Assembly (NCBI RefSeq): GCF_001083795.1
Contig: NZ_LAVK01000023.1
Location: forward strand, 1-40,137
Direction of reading: 5' to 3'
DNA length: 40,137 nt
From: Streptomyces sp. SBT349
Lineage (GTDB): Bacteria; Actinomycetota; Actinomycetes; Streptomycetales; Streptomycetaceae
Position numbers and translations under genes: made by a program
In this document: positions 25,607-34,363 of the stretch, in pieces
Position numbering within the stretch: position 1 is the first letter of the stretch
Layout of the letters: each line of letters begins with the position of its first letter
Notes under the pieces: model-generated
The model's input: only the letters and a program-made list of their open reading frames with translations
The model's database searches: none
Told to the model about the DNA's origin: nothing

Positions 25607-25770
25607 CGTTCCTCCGCGAGGCGGGCCGGGGCCCGTCCTGTCCGTCCGGGCTGCTGTCCTTGCGGCGGATGCTACTCCGTCCCGCGCGCCCGTGGGCAGG
25701 GAGGAGGGGGCCCGCGGGGAGGGGACACACCGAACCCGACCCCGGGGGCGAGCGCCGGAAAAGCGACCGA

Positions 25771-25776
25771 CATAAT
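25771..25776 (+). promoter_or_regulatory. Candidate -10 element, leaderless ctaE transcript
   Basis: CATAAT (five of six matches to TATAAT) ends six bases before the GTG of ctaE, and no Shine-Dalgarno sequence is present. No good -35 is visible. Confidence 0.4.
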
Positions 25777-25782
25777 GACGGC

Positions 25783-26394
25783 GTGGCGACAGCAACAGCA
25801 GCAGAATCCGGGCACGCGATCCCTTCGGTCAACCGGCCGAACGTCACCAGCGTCGGAACCGTCATCTGGCTGAGTTCCGAGCTGATGTTCTTCGCGGCCC
25901 TCTTCGCGATGTACTTCACCCTGCGCTCGGTGATGGGAGCGGAGCACTGGCAGGAGAACGCCGACGCGCTCAACCTCCCGTTCTCTGGGACCAACACCGT
26001 GATCCTGGTGCTCTCCTCGCTCACCTGTCAGCTCGGCGTGTTCGCCGCCGAGCGCGGTGACGTGAAGAAGCTCCGCTCGTGGTTCATGGCCACCTTCGTC
26101 ATGGGCGCCATCTTCATCGGCGGACAGGTCACGGAGTACGTGGAACTGGTCAAGCACGAGGGCATCTCGCTCTCCTCCGGCCCCTACGGGTCGGCGTTCT
26201 ACCTGACCACCGGCTTCCACGGCCTCCACGTCCTCGGCGGCCTGATCGCGTTCCTGCTCGTGCTCGGCCGGACCTACGCGGCCAAGCGCTTCACCCATGA
26301 GCAGGCCACCACGGCCATCGTCGTGTCGTACTACTGGCATTTCGTCGACGTCGTCTGGATCGGCCTTTTCGCCACGATCTACCTGATCCAGTAG
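25783..26394 (+). CDS. ctaE: Cytochrome c oxidase subunit III
   Basis: A structural subunit beside subunit I. The 203-residue product has five membrane segments (the short actinobacterial form lacking the first two helices) with the conserved [27 protein letters not shown] and [15 protein letters not shown] segments. GTG at 25783 is the first suitable start in frame. It heads the ctaE-qcrC-qcrA-qcrB unit; qcrC follows after 77 bp. It is separated from ctaCDF by about two kilobases containing two non-respiratory genes. Confidence 0.95.
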   Translation: MATATAAESGHAIPSVNRPNVTSVGTVIWLSSELMFFAALFAMYFTLRSVMGAEHWQENADALNLPFSGTNTVILVLSSLTCQLGVFAAERGDVKKLRSWFMATFVMGAIFIGGQVTEYVELVKHEGISLSSGPYGSAFYLTTGFHGLHVLGGLIAFLLVLGRTYAAKRFTHEQATTAIVVSYYWHFVDVVWIGLFATIYLIQ

Positions 26395-26471
26395 CCGGCC
26401 GGCGCGCACCTCTCGGGCACGCACGCACACCTCAAGCACCGACGCAGAAGATCCTGACACCGGGGTAATCC

Positions 26472-27281
26472 GTGAAAAAGCTTTCCGTACGACGGCGCCA
26501 TCCGCTGGCGGCGCTCGTCGTCCTCCTCCTCGCGCTGGCGGCCACAGGGGGGCTGTACGCGGCGCTCGCCCCCGCCGAAGAGGCGCAGGCGCAAGCCTCG
26601 GCCCAGTCGCTTGCCATCGAGGAGGGCAAGAAGCTCTACGACGTGGGCTGCTCCAGCTGTCACGGCACCGGCGGCCAGGGCGGCAGCGACGGACCCAGCC
26701 TGGTCGGCGTCGGCGCCGCGTCCGTGGACTTCCAGGTCGGCACCGGGCGCATGCCGCTCCAGCAGCCCGGCCCGCAGGCCGAGGAGAAGCCGGTCTCGTA
26801 CACGCAGGCCGAGATCGACCAACTGGCGGCGTATGTCGCCTCCCTGGGCCCGGGGCCCACCGTGCCGGACGAGTCCGCCTACGACCCCGCCGCCGGCAAT
26901 GCCGCGGAGGGGGGCGACCTCTTCCGTACGAACTGCTCCCAATGCCATAATTTTACGGGTCAGGGCGGAGCTTTGACCCACGGTAAGGAAGCACCCGCGC
27001 TCGACAACGTCGATCCTCTTTACATCTACGAGGCCATGGTGACCGGACCGGCCAACATGCCCTCCTTCCCCGACTCGACGCTGCCGGAGGAGGCCAAGCA
27101 GGACATCATCGCGTGGCTCCACGAGGTCAATACCGCGAACTCCCCGCAGCCAGGCGGCTTCTCCCTCGGCGGCTTCGGACCGGTCAGCGAGGGGCTCTTC
27201 GCCTGGACGTTCGGCATTGGCGGGCTCATCGCCGTGGCCGTGTGGATCGGAGCCAGGACCACAAAGGCGAGGAAGTCATGA
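26472..27281 (+). CDS. qcrC: Di-haem cytochrome c of the bc1 complex
   Basis: QcrC replaces both cytochrome c1 and soluble cytochrome c in the actinobacterial bc1-aa3 supercomplex, passing electrons to CuA. The 269-residue product has an N-terminal signal/anchor (12-33), two class I haem motifs, C60-C63-H64 (CSSCH) and C155-C158-H159 (CSQCH), with likely Met ligands M94 (RMP) and M196 (NMPSF), and a C-terminal membrane anchor (about 242-260). GTG at 26472. The stop overlaps the qcrA start (ATGA). Codons 155-183 are unusually AT-rich. Confidence 0.96.
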   Translation: MKKLSVRRRHPLAALVVLLLALAATGGLYAALAPAEEAQAQASAQSLAIEEGKKLYDVGCSSCHGTGGQGGSDGPSLVGVGAASVDFQVGTGRMPLQQPGPQAEEKPVSYTQAEIDQLAAYVASLGPGPTVPDESAYDPAAGNAAEGGDLFRTNCSQCHNFTGQGGALTHGKEAPALDNVDPLYIYEAMVTGPANMPSFPDSTLPEEAKQDIIAWLHEVNTANSPQPGGFSLGGFGPVSEGLFAWTFGIGGLIAVAVWIGARTTKARKS

Positions 27282-28345
27282 ACAGCCGTACTGATCAGAC
27301 CGCACCGCGCAACGAGTCCGGTGAGCTCCTGCCGGACCAGCGCGACAGCGGTGTGGTGGCGGAGACCGGGGCCCTGGTCCCCGACCCGGGGCTGCCGCCG
27401 CACGAACCGAGAAGGCAGGACATCGACGAGCGGGCGGCCCAGCGCTCCGAGCGCACCGTCGCGTTCCTCTTCACGCTGGCCATCCTGGCCACGGTGGGCT
27501 TCGTCGCGGCCTATGTGGCGATCCCGATCGACCGCATCGTCTTCATCTTTCCCTTCGGGCACATCAGCGGACTGAACTTCGCGCTCGGCCTCACCCTGGC
27601 CGTCGCGCTCTTCTGCGTCGGCGCGGGCGCCATCCACTGGGCGCGCACCCTGATGTCCGACGAGGAGTTCGCCGAGAACCGGCACCCCATCGAGGCCACC
27701 GCCGAGGTCAGGGAGGAGGTCTTCGAGGAGTACCAGCAGAGCGCCGTCGAGTCGACGATGGGCCGCAGGAAGCTCGCGCGCAACACCATGCTCGGCGCGC
27801 TCGCCGTGGTCCCGCTCACGGGTCTGGTCCTGCTCCGGGACATGGGCCCGCTGCCCGAGGACAAGCTGCGGCACACCGCCTGGCGCAAGGGCTCGCTGAT
27901 CATCAACGAGGCCACGTTGCAGCCGCTGCGTCCCGAGGACATCACGGTCGGCTCCCTCACCCAGGCCATGCCCGAGGGCCTGGACCCGCACGCTGAGAAC
28001 TTCCACACCGAGATCGCCAAGGCGGCGGTCATGCTGGTCCGTCTGGAGCCGGAGGACATCAAGAGCCCGCGCTCGGCCGAGTGGGGCCACGAGGGCATCC
28101 TCTGCTACTCGAAGATCTGCACCCACATCGGCTGTCCCGCCACCCTCTACGAGCAGCAGACCCACCACGCGCTCTGTCCCTGCCACCAGTCGACGTTCGA
28201 CCTGGCCGACGGCGCGCGGGTGCTCTTCGGTCCGGCGGGCCACCCCCTGCCGCAGCTGCGCATTACGGTGAACGACGAAGGGTTCCTCCAGGCGCTCGGC
28301 GACTTCGAGGAGCCCCCCGGCCCGAGCTTCTGGGAGCGCGGATGA
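27278..28345 (+). CDS. qcrA: Rieske iron-sulfur subunit of the bc1 complex
   Basis: The Rieske protein moves an electron from quinol to QcrC. The 355-residue actinobacterial form has a long polar head, three membrane segments (about 61-82, 98-120, 170-187) rather than one, and the cluster motifs CTHIGC (C281, H283) and CPCHQSTF (C300, H303) with C286/C302 as the usual disulfide. It ends in an acidic Pro-rich tail. ATG at 27278 overlaps qcrC; its stop overlaps qcrB (ATGA), so the three qcr genes are translationally coupled. Confidence 0.96.
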   Translation: MNSRTDQTAPRNESGELLPDQRDSGVVAETGALVPDPGLPPHEPRRQDIDERAAQRSERTVAFLFTLAILATVGFVAAYVAIPIDRIVFIFPFGHISGLNFALGLTLAVALFCVGAGAIHWARTLMSDEEFAENRHPIEATAEVREEVFEEYQQSAVESTMGRRKLARNTMLGALAVVPLTGLVLLRDMGPLPEDKLRHTAWRKGSLIINEATLQPLRPEDITVGSLTQAMPEGLDPHAENFHTEIAKAAVMLVRLEPEDIKSPRSAEWGHEGILCYSKICTHIGCPATLYEQQTHHALCPCHQSTFDLADGARVLFGPAGHPLPQLRITVNDEGFLQALGDFEEPPGPSFWERG

Positions 28346-29979
28346 GTATCGCAGTCAAGCCCTCGAAGTCCAGGGGCAAGGCACCGGCGGGCGAGAAGAT
28401 CGCCGACTGGGCCGATGGCAGGGTGGGCCTCTACGGCATGGCCAAGTACGGCATGCGCAAGATGTTCCCCGACCACTGGTCCTTCCTGCTGGGTGAGATC
28501 TGCCTCTGGACCTTCACCATACTGATCCTGACCGGCGTCTACCTGACGCTGTTCTTCGTCCCGAGCATGGCCGAGGTCGAGTACAGCGGCAGCTATGTGC
28601 CGATGCAGGGCGTCATGATGAGCGAGGCGTACGCCTCGACGCTCGACATCAGCTTCGACGTCCGCGGCGGCCTGCTGGTACGGCAGATCCACCACTGGTC
28701 GGCGCTGATCTTCATCGTCGGCATCATGTGCCACATGTCGCGGGTGTTCTTCACCGGCGCCTTCCGCAAGCCCCGCGAGCTCAACTGGCTGTTCGGCTGG
28801 ACGCTGTTCATCCTGGCGATCTTCACCGGCCTCACCGGCTACTCGCTCCCGGACGACCTCCTGTCCGGCACCGGCCTCCGGTTCATGGAGGGGGCCATCC
28901 TCGCCACACCGGTCGTCGGGACCTATCTCACCCTGTTCCTGTTCGGCGGGGAGTTCCCGGGGCACGACGTCATCCCGAGATTCTTCGTCTTCCATGTGCT
29001 GTGGCTGCCGGCGCTCATGGTGGCGCTGGTGACGGCCCACCTGATCCTGATCTTCTACCACAAGCACACGCACTGGGCGGGTCCGGGCAAGACCAACGAG
29101 AACGTGGTCGGGATGCCGCTCCTGCCGATCTACACCGCCAAGGCCAGCGGCTTCTTCTTCCTGGTCTTCGGTGTGATCACGGCCATCGCGGCGACCGTCA
29201 CGATCAACCCGGTCTGGGTACTCGGTCCTTATCGGCCGGACGCGGTCTCGACCAACGCCCAACCGGACTGGTATCTGGGCTTCTCCGAGGGCTTGGTCCG
29301 GATGATGCCTGGCTGGGAGTGGGTGATCCCAGGCGGTTATACGATCAACTTCGGACTGTTGATCCCGATGACCGTCTTCCCGCTGATGCTGGTGCTGATC
29401 GCGGTCTATCCGTTCTTCGAGTCGTGGCTCACCAGGGACAAACGCGAGCACCACCTCACGCAGCGACCACGGAACTCGCCCACCCGCACCGGGCTCGGCG
29501 TCGCCTGGCTGACCTCCTACGTGGTCACGCTGATCGCGGGCGGCAACGACGTGTGGGCCGTCAACTTCAACCTGTCGATCAACGCGCTCACCTGGTTCTG
29601 CCGGGTCGCCTTCTTCGTCCTGCCGGTGCTCGCGTTCGTCGTCACGCGGCGGATCTGTCTCGGCCTCCAGCGCCGGGACCGGGACAAGGTGCTGCACGGG
29701 CGCGAGACCGGCATCATCAAGCGGCTGCCGCACGGCGAGTTCGTCGAGGTGCACGAGCCGCTGTCGGCCGAGCAGCTGTACACGCTCACCGCGTACGACC
29801 AGTACAAGCCCGCCGAGCTCCCCCCGGCGACGGACGAGAACGGCGTGGCGCGCAAGATCGGCCCGCTGGAGCGGGTGCGCAGCCGCATCAGCCGGGGCTA
29901 CTTCGGCGAGCAGGCGCAGATCCCGAAGCCGACGGGCGAGGAGTACAAGGCCATCACCAGCGGCCACGAACCCCACTGA
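28342..29979 (+). CDS. qcrB: Cytochrome b subunit of the bc1 complex
   Basis: The quinol-oxidising membrane subunit with two b haems. The 545-residue protein has the four haem-ligating histidines (H117, H131, H218, H233), the Qo motif PDWY (308-311) in place of PEWY, and an actinobacterial C-terminal extension (about 430-545) with charged tail. ATG at 28342 is coupled to qcrA. Codons from about 29218 to 29370, covering PDWY, are atypically AT-ending. A long hairpin at 30015-30054 ends the operon. QcrB is the target of quinone-site inhibitors in mycobacteria, from family knowledge. Confidence 0.96.
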   Translation: MSIAVKPSKSRGKAPAGEKIADWADGRVGLYGMAKYGMRKMFPDHWSFLLGEICLWTFTILILTGVYLTLFFVPSMAEVEYSGSYVPMQGVMMSEAYASTLDISFDVRGGLLVRQIHHWSALIFIVGIMCHMSRVFFTGAFRKPRELNWLFGWTLFILAIFTGLTGYSLPDDLLSGTGLRFMEGAILATPVVGTYLTLFLFGGEFPGHDVIPRFFVFHVLWLPALMVALVTAHLILIFYHKHTHWAGPGKTNENVVGMPLLPIYTAKASGFFFLVFGVITAIAATVTINPVWVLGPYRPDAVSTNAQPDWYLGFSEGLVRMMPGWEWVIPGGYTINFGLLIPMTVFPLMLVLIAVYPFFESWLTRDKREHHLTQRPRNSPTRTGLGVAWLTSYVVTLIAGGNDVWAVNFNLSINALTWFCRVAFFVLPVLAFVVTRRICLGLQRRDRDKVLHGRETGIIKRLPHGEFVEVHEPLSAEQLYTLTAYDQYKPAELPPATDENGVARKIGPLERVRSRISRGYFGEQAQIPKPTGEEYKAITSGHEPH

Positions 29980-30014
29980 GTCCGGCGCCCCCGGCGCCCC
30001 GGCACTCGCGTCCC

Positions 30015-30054
30015 GAAGGCCGTGCCCCCCGCCCGTGCGGGGGGCACGGCCTTC
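30015..30054 (+). terminator. Terminator of ctaE-qcrCAB
   Basis: A perfect 18-bp stem (GAAGGCCGTGCCCCCCGC and its complement) with loop CCGT, 36 bp after the qcrB stop. It is the strongest hairpin in the window. Confidence 0.92.
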
Positions 30055-30201
30055 GCCGTGCCCATGCCCGCCTCCCCGCTCCCCGCCTCCCGCGGCGGCG
30101 TCCGCAGTGCGGATATCGCGGCACCGCCGGGCCCCGGCGCCGCTAGGCTCGGGGCCGATCAGCAGTCCGATCGGCCAGCCGACTCGCCAGGAGTGATTCC
30201 C

Positions 30202-31266
30202 ATGAGCGTTGTGACCCCCGCCGGAGGCGACACCGCGGCGGCGCACACCTGGCCCGACGTGCTGACGGCGCTGGTGGCCGGGCGGGACCTCACCACCGAG
30301 GCCGCCGCCTGGGCGATGGACAGGATCATGACCGGCGAGGCCACCGACGCGCAGATCGCGGGCTTCGCGGTGGCGCTGCGGGCCAAGGGCGAGACCGTGG
30401 ACGAGGTGGGCGGCCTGGTCCGCACCATGTACGAGCACGCCCACCTGATCGAGGTGCCGGGGCCCACGGTGGACATCGTGGGCACGGGCGGCGACCGGGC
30501 CAGGACGGTGAACATCTCCACCATGGCCGCCGTCGTCGTCGCCGGCACCGGCGCCACGGTCGTCAAGCACGGCAACCGCGCCGCCTCCAGCGCGAGCGGC
30601 GCCTCCGACGTGCTGGAGCAGCTCGGCGTGAACCTCGACCTCACCCCCCAGCGGGTCGCGGAGGTGGCGGCCGAGGCGGGGATCACCTTCTGCTTCGCCG
30701 TGAAGTTCCATCCGGCGCTGCGGCATGTGGCGTCGGCGCGGCGCGAGCTCGGCATCGCCACCCCGTTCAACTTCCTGGGCCCGCTGACCAACCCGGCCCG
30801 GGTCGGCGCCCAGGCGACGGGTGTCGCGGACGCCAGGATGGCCCCGATCATGGCGGGCGTGCTGGCGGAACGGGGCACCTCGGCGCTGGTCTTCCGCGGC
30901 GACGACGGCCTGGACGAGCTCACGATCACCACGACGTCCACGGTGTGGGTCGTGCGCGACGGGAAGGTGCGCGAGGAGACGTTCGACCCGCGTGACGTCG
31001 GGGTCGCGTACGCGCCGGTCGAGGCGCTGCGCGGCGCGGACGCGGCGCACAACGCGGCGGTCGCGCGCCGGGTGTTCGCGGGGGAGAAGGGCCCGGTCCG
31101 CGATGCCGTCCTGATGAACGCGGCGGCGGCGCTGGCCGCCCTGAACCCGGCGGACGTCCCCCTGTGCGACCAGATCGCGTCGGGCATGGAGAGGGCCGCC
31201 GCCTCGATCGACAGCGGCGCCGCGGGTGCCCGCCTCGACGGGTGGGTCGCCGCCACCCACGCCTGA
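30202..31266 (+). CDS. trpD: Anthranilate phosphoribosyltransferase
   Basis: TrpD joins anthranilate to PRPP in tryptophan synthesis. The 354-residue protein has the PRPP loop GTGGD (94-98) and [15 protein letters not shown] from residue 122. ATG at 30202 has AGGAG eight bases upstream. It is a solitary trp gene: no other tryptophan gene is in the window. The 222-bp upstream gap holds the qcrB terminator and a possible -10 (TAGGCT near 30146); I see no Trp-rich leader peptide or attenuator. Its stop codon and that of the convergent Lrp-like gene lie at the ends of one inverted repeat. Confidence 0.95.
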   Translation: MSVVTPAGGDTAAAHTWPDVLTALVAGRDLTTEAAAWAMDRIMTGEATDAQIAGFAVALRAKGETVDEVGGLVRTMYEHAHLIEVPGPTVDIVGTGGDRARTVNISTMAAVVVAGTGATVVKHGNRAASSASGASDVLEQLGVNLDLTPQRVAEVAAEAGITFCFAVKFHPALRHVASARRELGIATPFNFLGPLTNPARVGAQATGVADARMAPIMAGVLAERGTSALVFRGDDGLDELTITTTSTVWVVRDGKVREETFDPRDVGVAYAPVEALRGADAAHNAAVARRVFAGEKGPVRDAVLMNAAAALAALNPADVPLCDQIASGMERAAASIDSGAAGARLDGWVAATHA

Positions 31267-31284
31267 CCCGCGGCGCGGGGGTCA
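31264..31284. terminator. Inverted repeat anchored on two convergent stop codons
   Basis: TGACCC (trpD stop plus CCC) and GGGTCA (complement of the Lrp-like gene stop plus CCC) are exact complements 9 bases apart; the interior CCCGC-GGC-GCGGG can also pair. It is the only candidate terminator in the 15-bp gap. Confidence 0.55.
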
Positions 31285-31560
31285 CTCCAGGCCGATGGCG
31301 AAGGCCGCTTCCAGGTCGTGCTGGGAGTAGGTGCGGAACGCGATGTGGGTCTCGGTGGACTCCACGCCGGGCACCTTGCTGATGCGGGCCGGGATCACGT
31401 CGGCGAGGTCTTCGTGGCGGGGGACGCGCACCATGGCGATAAGGTCGTGGGGGCCGGTCACCGAATACACCTCGCTGACACCCTCCAGCGCCGCGATCTG
31501 CTCGGCGACCTCAGGGACGCGGTCCACGCTGGTCTTGATGAGCACGATCGAAGTGATCAC
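31282..31560 (-). CDS. Stand-alone Lrp/AsnC effector-binding (RAM) domain
   Basis: A 92-residue protein corresponding to the ligand-binding/oligomerisation domain of Lrp/AsnC regulators (MITSIVLIKTSVDRVPEVAEQ, VTGPHDLIAMVRVP, VPGVESTETHIAFRTYS) without a helix-turn-helix. Such proteins form multimers and may bind amino acids or modulate full-length Lrp proteins. The GTG at 31560 is preceded by AGGAGAGG. Facing trpD convergently makes an amino-acid link tempting but unproven. Confidence 0.9.
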   Translation of the reverse strand: MITSIVLIKTSVDRVPEVAEQIAALEGVSEVYSVTGPHDLIAMVRVPRHEDLADVIPARISKVPGVESTETHIAFRTYSQHDLEAAFAIGLE

Positions 31561-31679
31561 GACGGGCCTCTCCTGCTGTGCGGCGGACGCGGTACGCAGG
31601 GCACACCTTAGCCCGCGGCGTGGGCCGCGACGGCTACCAGGCCGTAGGGTGAAGTGGATAACGGTAGGGCTGATGGACG

Positions 31680-33032
31680 GTGCGAGCGGTGGTGGATCCC
31701 ACGGATGGTGAGGCGGAGCCGGTCGAGGCCCTCGACCGCCCCCTGCCCGAGCGGGTCCGGCACCGGGTCGTCCTCCTCGCGGCGGACGCGTTCTCCAGCC
31801 TGACGGTCGCCGAGCTGCCCGCCACGTTGCGGCAGTATGCCCGGTTCACGCCCTCCCGTCGGGTGAAATTCGGCGGCAGTTCCATGGCCGCCGCCCTGGA
31901 GAGCGACACCGCCTTCCGGCAGCGCGTCGCCGCCCGGCTGAGGGAGGCCGAGCCGGAGTTGGCCGAGGCCGTCGAGCAGGGCTCCCCGCCGCCCGCCGCG
32001 GACCCCGTGGAGGTGGCGGCGGCGGCGTTCGTGCTGCGCCCGCCGGGCTGGTCCAAGCTGGTGGCCGCCGCGGGCGAGGAGGCGCAGCGCGTCCAGGACG
32101 AACGCGCCGAGCGGGAGCGCGAGCTGGAGCTGACGCGGCTGCGGGAGGAGCTGGCGCAGCTGCGCTCCGCCGCCCGCACCGAGGGCGACCGGCTGCGCGG
32201 TGAGCTGGAGGCGGCGCGCAAGGAGACCGACGCCGTGCACCGCAAGCTGCGCTCCGCGGTGGCGGACGTGCGGCGGGGCGAGGCGGCGGTGCGCAAGCTG
32301 CGGGCCGAGCTGGACGAGACGCGGGCCGAGGCGGCGAGCGCGAGGGCCGCGGCGGACGGCGAGGCACGGCGGCTGCGGTCGCGGCTGACCCAGGCCGAGT
32401 CGGCGCTGGAGGCGAGCCGCAAGTCGGTACGCGAGGGCCGCGGCATCGAGGACATGCGGCTGCGGCTGCTGCTGGACACGGTGCTCGACGCGGCGCAGGG
32501 CCTCCGGCGTGAACTGGCCCTGCCGCCTGCGCGGTTGAAGCCCGCGCAGACCGTCGAGGCCGTGGAGCCGGGCGGGATGACGCCGCAGGACATCGCGCAC
32601 CGGGCGCTCGCGGAGGACGATCCGGCGCTGCTCGACCAGCTGCTCGCGCTGCCGCAGGCCCACCTGGTCGTGGACGGCTACAACGTCACGAAGACCGGCT
32701 ATCCGACGCTGCCCCTGGAGAAGCAGCGGCTGCGGCTGCTCGGCGGCCTCGCGGTCCTCGCGGCCCAGACGGGCGCCGAGATGACCTGCGTGTTCGACGG
32801 GGCCGAGCTGGCCGCGCCGGTGCTGGTCTCGCCGCCGCGCGGGGTGCGCGTGCTGTTCAGCAAGCCGGGGGAGACCGCCGACGAGTTGATCCGGCAGCTG
32901 GTGCGCGCCGAGCCCAGGGGGCGCCCCGTGATGGTCGTCTCCGCCGACCGCGAGGTGGCCGACGGCGTCGCCGCCGCCGGGGCGAGGCCCGTCGCGTCGG
33001 CGCTGCTCGTTAAGCGGCTTGCGCGTGCGTGA
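31680..33032 (+). CDS. Coiled-coil protein with NYN (YacP-like) RNase domain
   Basis: A 450-residue protein. Residues 1-140 form an Ala/Leu-rich domain (RVVLLAADAFSSLTV, RFTPSRRVKFGGSSMA), 140-255 a long charged coiled coil (RERELELTRLREELAQL...), and about 320-450 a NYN/PIN-like fold with acidic residues in LVVDGYNVTKTGYP, CVFDGAEL and VVSADREVADGVAAAGA. NYN domains are nucleases acting on RNA, and YacP relatives are ribosome-associated RNases; the coiled coil may mediate oligomerisation. GTG at 31680 is used; GTGs at 31689 and 31692 are also possible and no clear ribosome-binding site decides. Confidence 0.88.
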   Translation: MRAVVDPTDGEAEPVEALDRPLPERVRHRVVLLAADAFSSLTVAELPATLRQYARFTPSRRVKFGGSSMAAALESDTAFRQRVAARLREAEPELAEAVEQGSPPPAADPVEVAAAAFVLRPPGWSKLVAAAGEEAQRVQDERAERERELELTRLREELAQLRSAARTEGDRLRGELEAARKETDAVHRKLRSAVADVRRGEAAVRKLRAELDETRAEAASARAAADGEARRLRSRLTQAESALEASRKSVREGRGIEDMRLRLLLDTVLDAAQGLRRELALPPARLKPAQTVEAVEPGGMTPQDIAHRALAEDDPALLDQLLALPQAHLVVDGYNVTKTGYPTLPLEKQRLRLLGGLAVLAAQTGAEMTCVFDGAELAAPVLVSPPRGVRVLFSKPGETADELIRQLVRAEPRGRPVMVVSADREVADGVAAAGARPVASALLVKRLARA

Positions 33033-33127
33033 GGCGTGATCCGCCCCTATCGGCAGTAGTTGGTGCGTTACGCCCGACTCGCCCGCCACGGAGGGTGCGG
33101 AATCGATCGCCGCTCGTGTGAGGTAAG

Positions 33128-33133
33128 TAAAAT
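33128..33133 (+). promoter_or_regulatory. Candidate -10 element for the NlpC/P60 gene
   Basis: TAAAAT (five of six matches to TATAAT) stands out in the most AT-rich stretch of the gap (33121-33136). The expected -35 position shows no TTGACA match; GGAAT at 33099-33103 might point to an alternative sigma factor. Start would fall near 33140. Confidence 0.4.
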
Positions 33134-33316
33134 ATGGCCGCAGGGATTTGAAGGATCGAAACCCCTCTCGCTAGGGTCAGGGCTCGAACCTCCGCGCGGT
33201 AGACCATCCATCCGGGGTGGGCCGTGGAGGAACCGCCGAATCCGTGGATGTTGCGCGGAGCCGGGGATCCGTCCCCCACGCCCGGCAGGCGGCTGAGGAA
33301 GAAGGAGCTCGCCCCA
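33134..33316 (+). promoter_or_regulatory. Structured 5' leader, candidate cis-acting RNA
   Basis: A leader of about 175 bases with nested long-range pairing: CTCCGCGC (33190-33197) with GCGCGGAG (33253-33260), and inside it CATCCA (33205-33210) with TGGATG (33245-33250), with GGTGG/CCGCC pairing further in. Immediately 3', GCCGGG (33260-33265) can pair with CCCGGC (33281-33286), competing at its edge with the first stem, just before GAAGGAG and the GTG. c-di-AMP (ydaO-type) riboswitches precede NlpC/P60 and Rpf genes in actinomycetes, and fragments such as CCGAATCCGT are reminiscent, but the conserved GGGTGAATC and CAGCTAACC blocks are absent, so I do not assign that class. Confidence 0.5.
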
Positions 33317-34363
33317 GTGGCGTCCCACCGTCGTCCCAAGCAGCCGAGCCGCGCCCGCATGACCCTCTTCGGCGCCACGGCTGCCGCCGCCACCGTCGCC
33401 ATATCGACGCAGACCGCTCAGGCCGAGCCCGGCCAGAGCATCGACGAGGTCCAGGAGGAGGTCGACCGCCTCTACGAGGAGGTCGGCTCCGCCACCGACG
33501 AGTACAACGGCGCGCAGGAGCGGGAGGACGAGCTCCAGGAGGAGGTCGAGAGCCTCCAGGACGCCACCGCCCGCGGTCAGCAGGAGCTCAACGACCTGCG
33601 CTCCAGCCTCGGTTCCGTCGCCTCGGCCCAGTACCGCAACGGCGGCGTCGACCCGTCGGTGCAGCTCTTCCTCTCCTCGGACCCGGACGCCTATCTGGAC
33701 CAGGCGTCCACGCTGGACCAGGTCAGCGGCAAGCAGGCCGAGACCCTGCGGCTGATCGAGGACCGCCAGCGCACGCTGGACCAGCAGCGCGACGAGGCGG
33801 GCGACCGGCTGGCCGAGCTGGAGGAGGTCCGCGGCGAACTGGAGGACCGCAAGGACGAGATCCAGGGCAAGCTCAGCGACGCCCAGGACCTGCTGAACCA
33901 GCTCACCGCGGAGGAACAGGCCCAGATCGCCGCCGAGGAGGCGGCCGAGGCCGCCGAGGCGGCGGACCGCGCCAGCCGCGACGGGGGCAGGGCCGTCCTC
34001 GACGGCACGGGATCCTCCTACGGCGAGGCGGCCCTGTCCGCCGCCGCGGGCAAGATCGGCTCGCCCTACGTCTGGGGCGCCACCGGGCCCAGCTCGTTCG
34101 ACTGTTCCGGCCTCACCTCCTGGGCGTTCAGCCAGGCCGGCGTCTCGCTGCCGCGCACCTCCCAGGCGCAGGCCGGGATGGGCACCGCGCTGGGCATGAG
34201 CGAACTCGCCCCCGGCGACCTGGTGTTCTACTACAGCGACCTGCACCACGTGGGCATCTACGCCGGCAACGGCCAGATCATCCACTCCCCGCGCCCCGGT
34301 TCCTCCGTCGAGTACCTGGGCGTGGACGTCATGCCCTTCCAGTACGGCGTCCGGGTCGGCTGA
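33317..34363 (+). CDS. Secreted NlpC/P60 (C40) peptidoglycan hydrolase 1
   Basis: A secreted D,L-endopeptidase-type hydrolase. The 348-residue product has a signal peptide ending AQA (residue 36), a long acidic coiled-coil region (about 40-220) like that of RipA/CwlO proteins, and a C-terminal NlpC/P60 domain with C263 (FDCSGLTSWAF), H311 (LHHVGIYAG) and H323 (IIHSP). GTG at 33317 has GAAGGAG nine bases upstream and gives the typical head MASHRRPKQPSR; a longer frame from 33224 would only read through the structured leader. It is followed by a paralogue. Expression is probably controlled in the leader at 33134-33316. Confidence 0.93.
   Translation: MASHRRPKQPSRARMTLFGATAAAATVAISTQTAQAEPGQSIDEVQEEVDRLYEEVGSATDEYNGAQEREDELQEEVESLQDATARGQQELNDLRSSLGSVASAQYRNGGVDPSVQLFLSSDPDAYLDQASTLDQVSGKQAETLRLIEDRQRTLDQQRDEAGDRLAELEEVRGELEDRKDEIQGKLSDAQDLLNQLTAEEQAQIAAEEAAEAAEAADRASRDGGRAVLDGTGSSYGEAALSAAAGKIGSPYVWGATGPSSFDCSGLTSWAFSQAGVSLPRTSQAQAGMGTALGMSELAPGDLVFYYSDLHHVGIYAGNGQIIHSPRPGSSVEYLGVDVMPFQYGVRVG

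Noticed and set aside
28147..31260. Open frame of 1037 codons on the minus strand over qcrB and trpD
   Set aside because: It lies antisense to two clear family members and crosses the qcrB terminator; composition is typical of a high-GC shadow frame.
33134..33316. Canonical c-di-AMP (ydaO) riboswitch
   Set aside because: Only fragments resemble it; the conserved GGGTGAATC and CAGCTAACC blocks are not found, so only an unassigned structured leader is reported.
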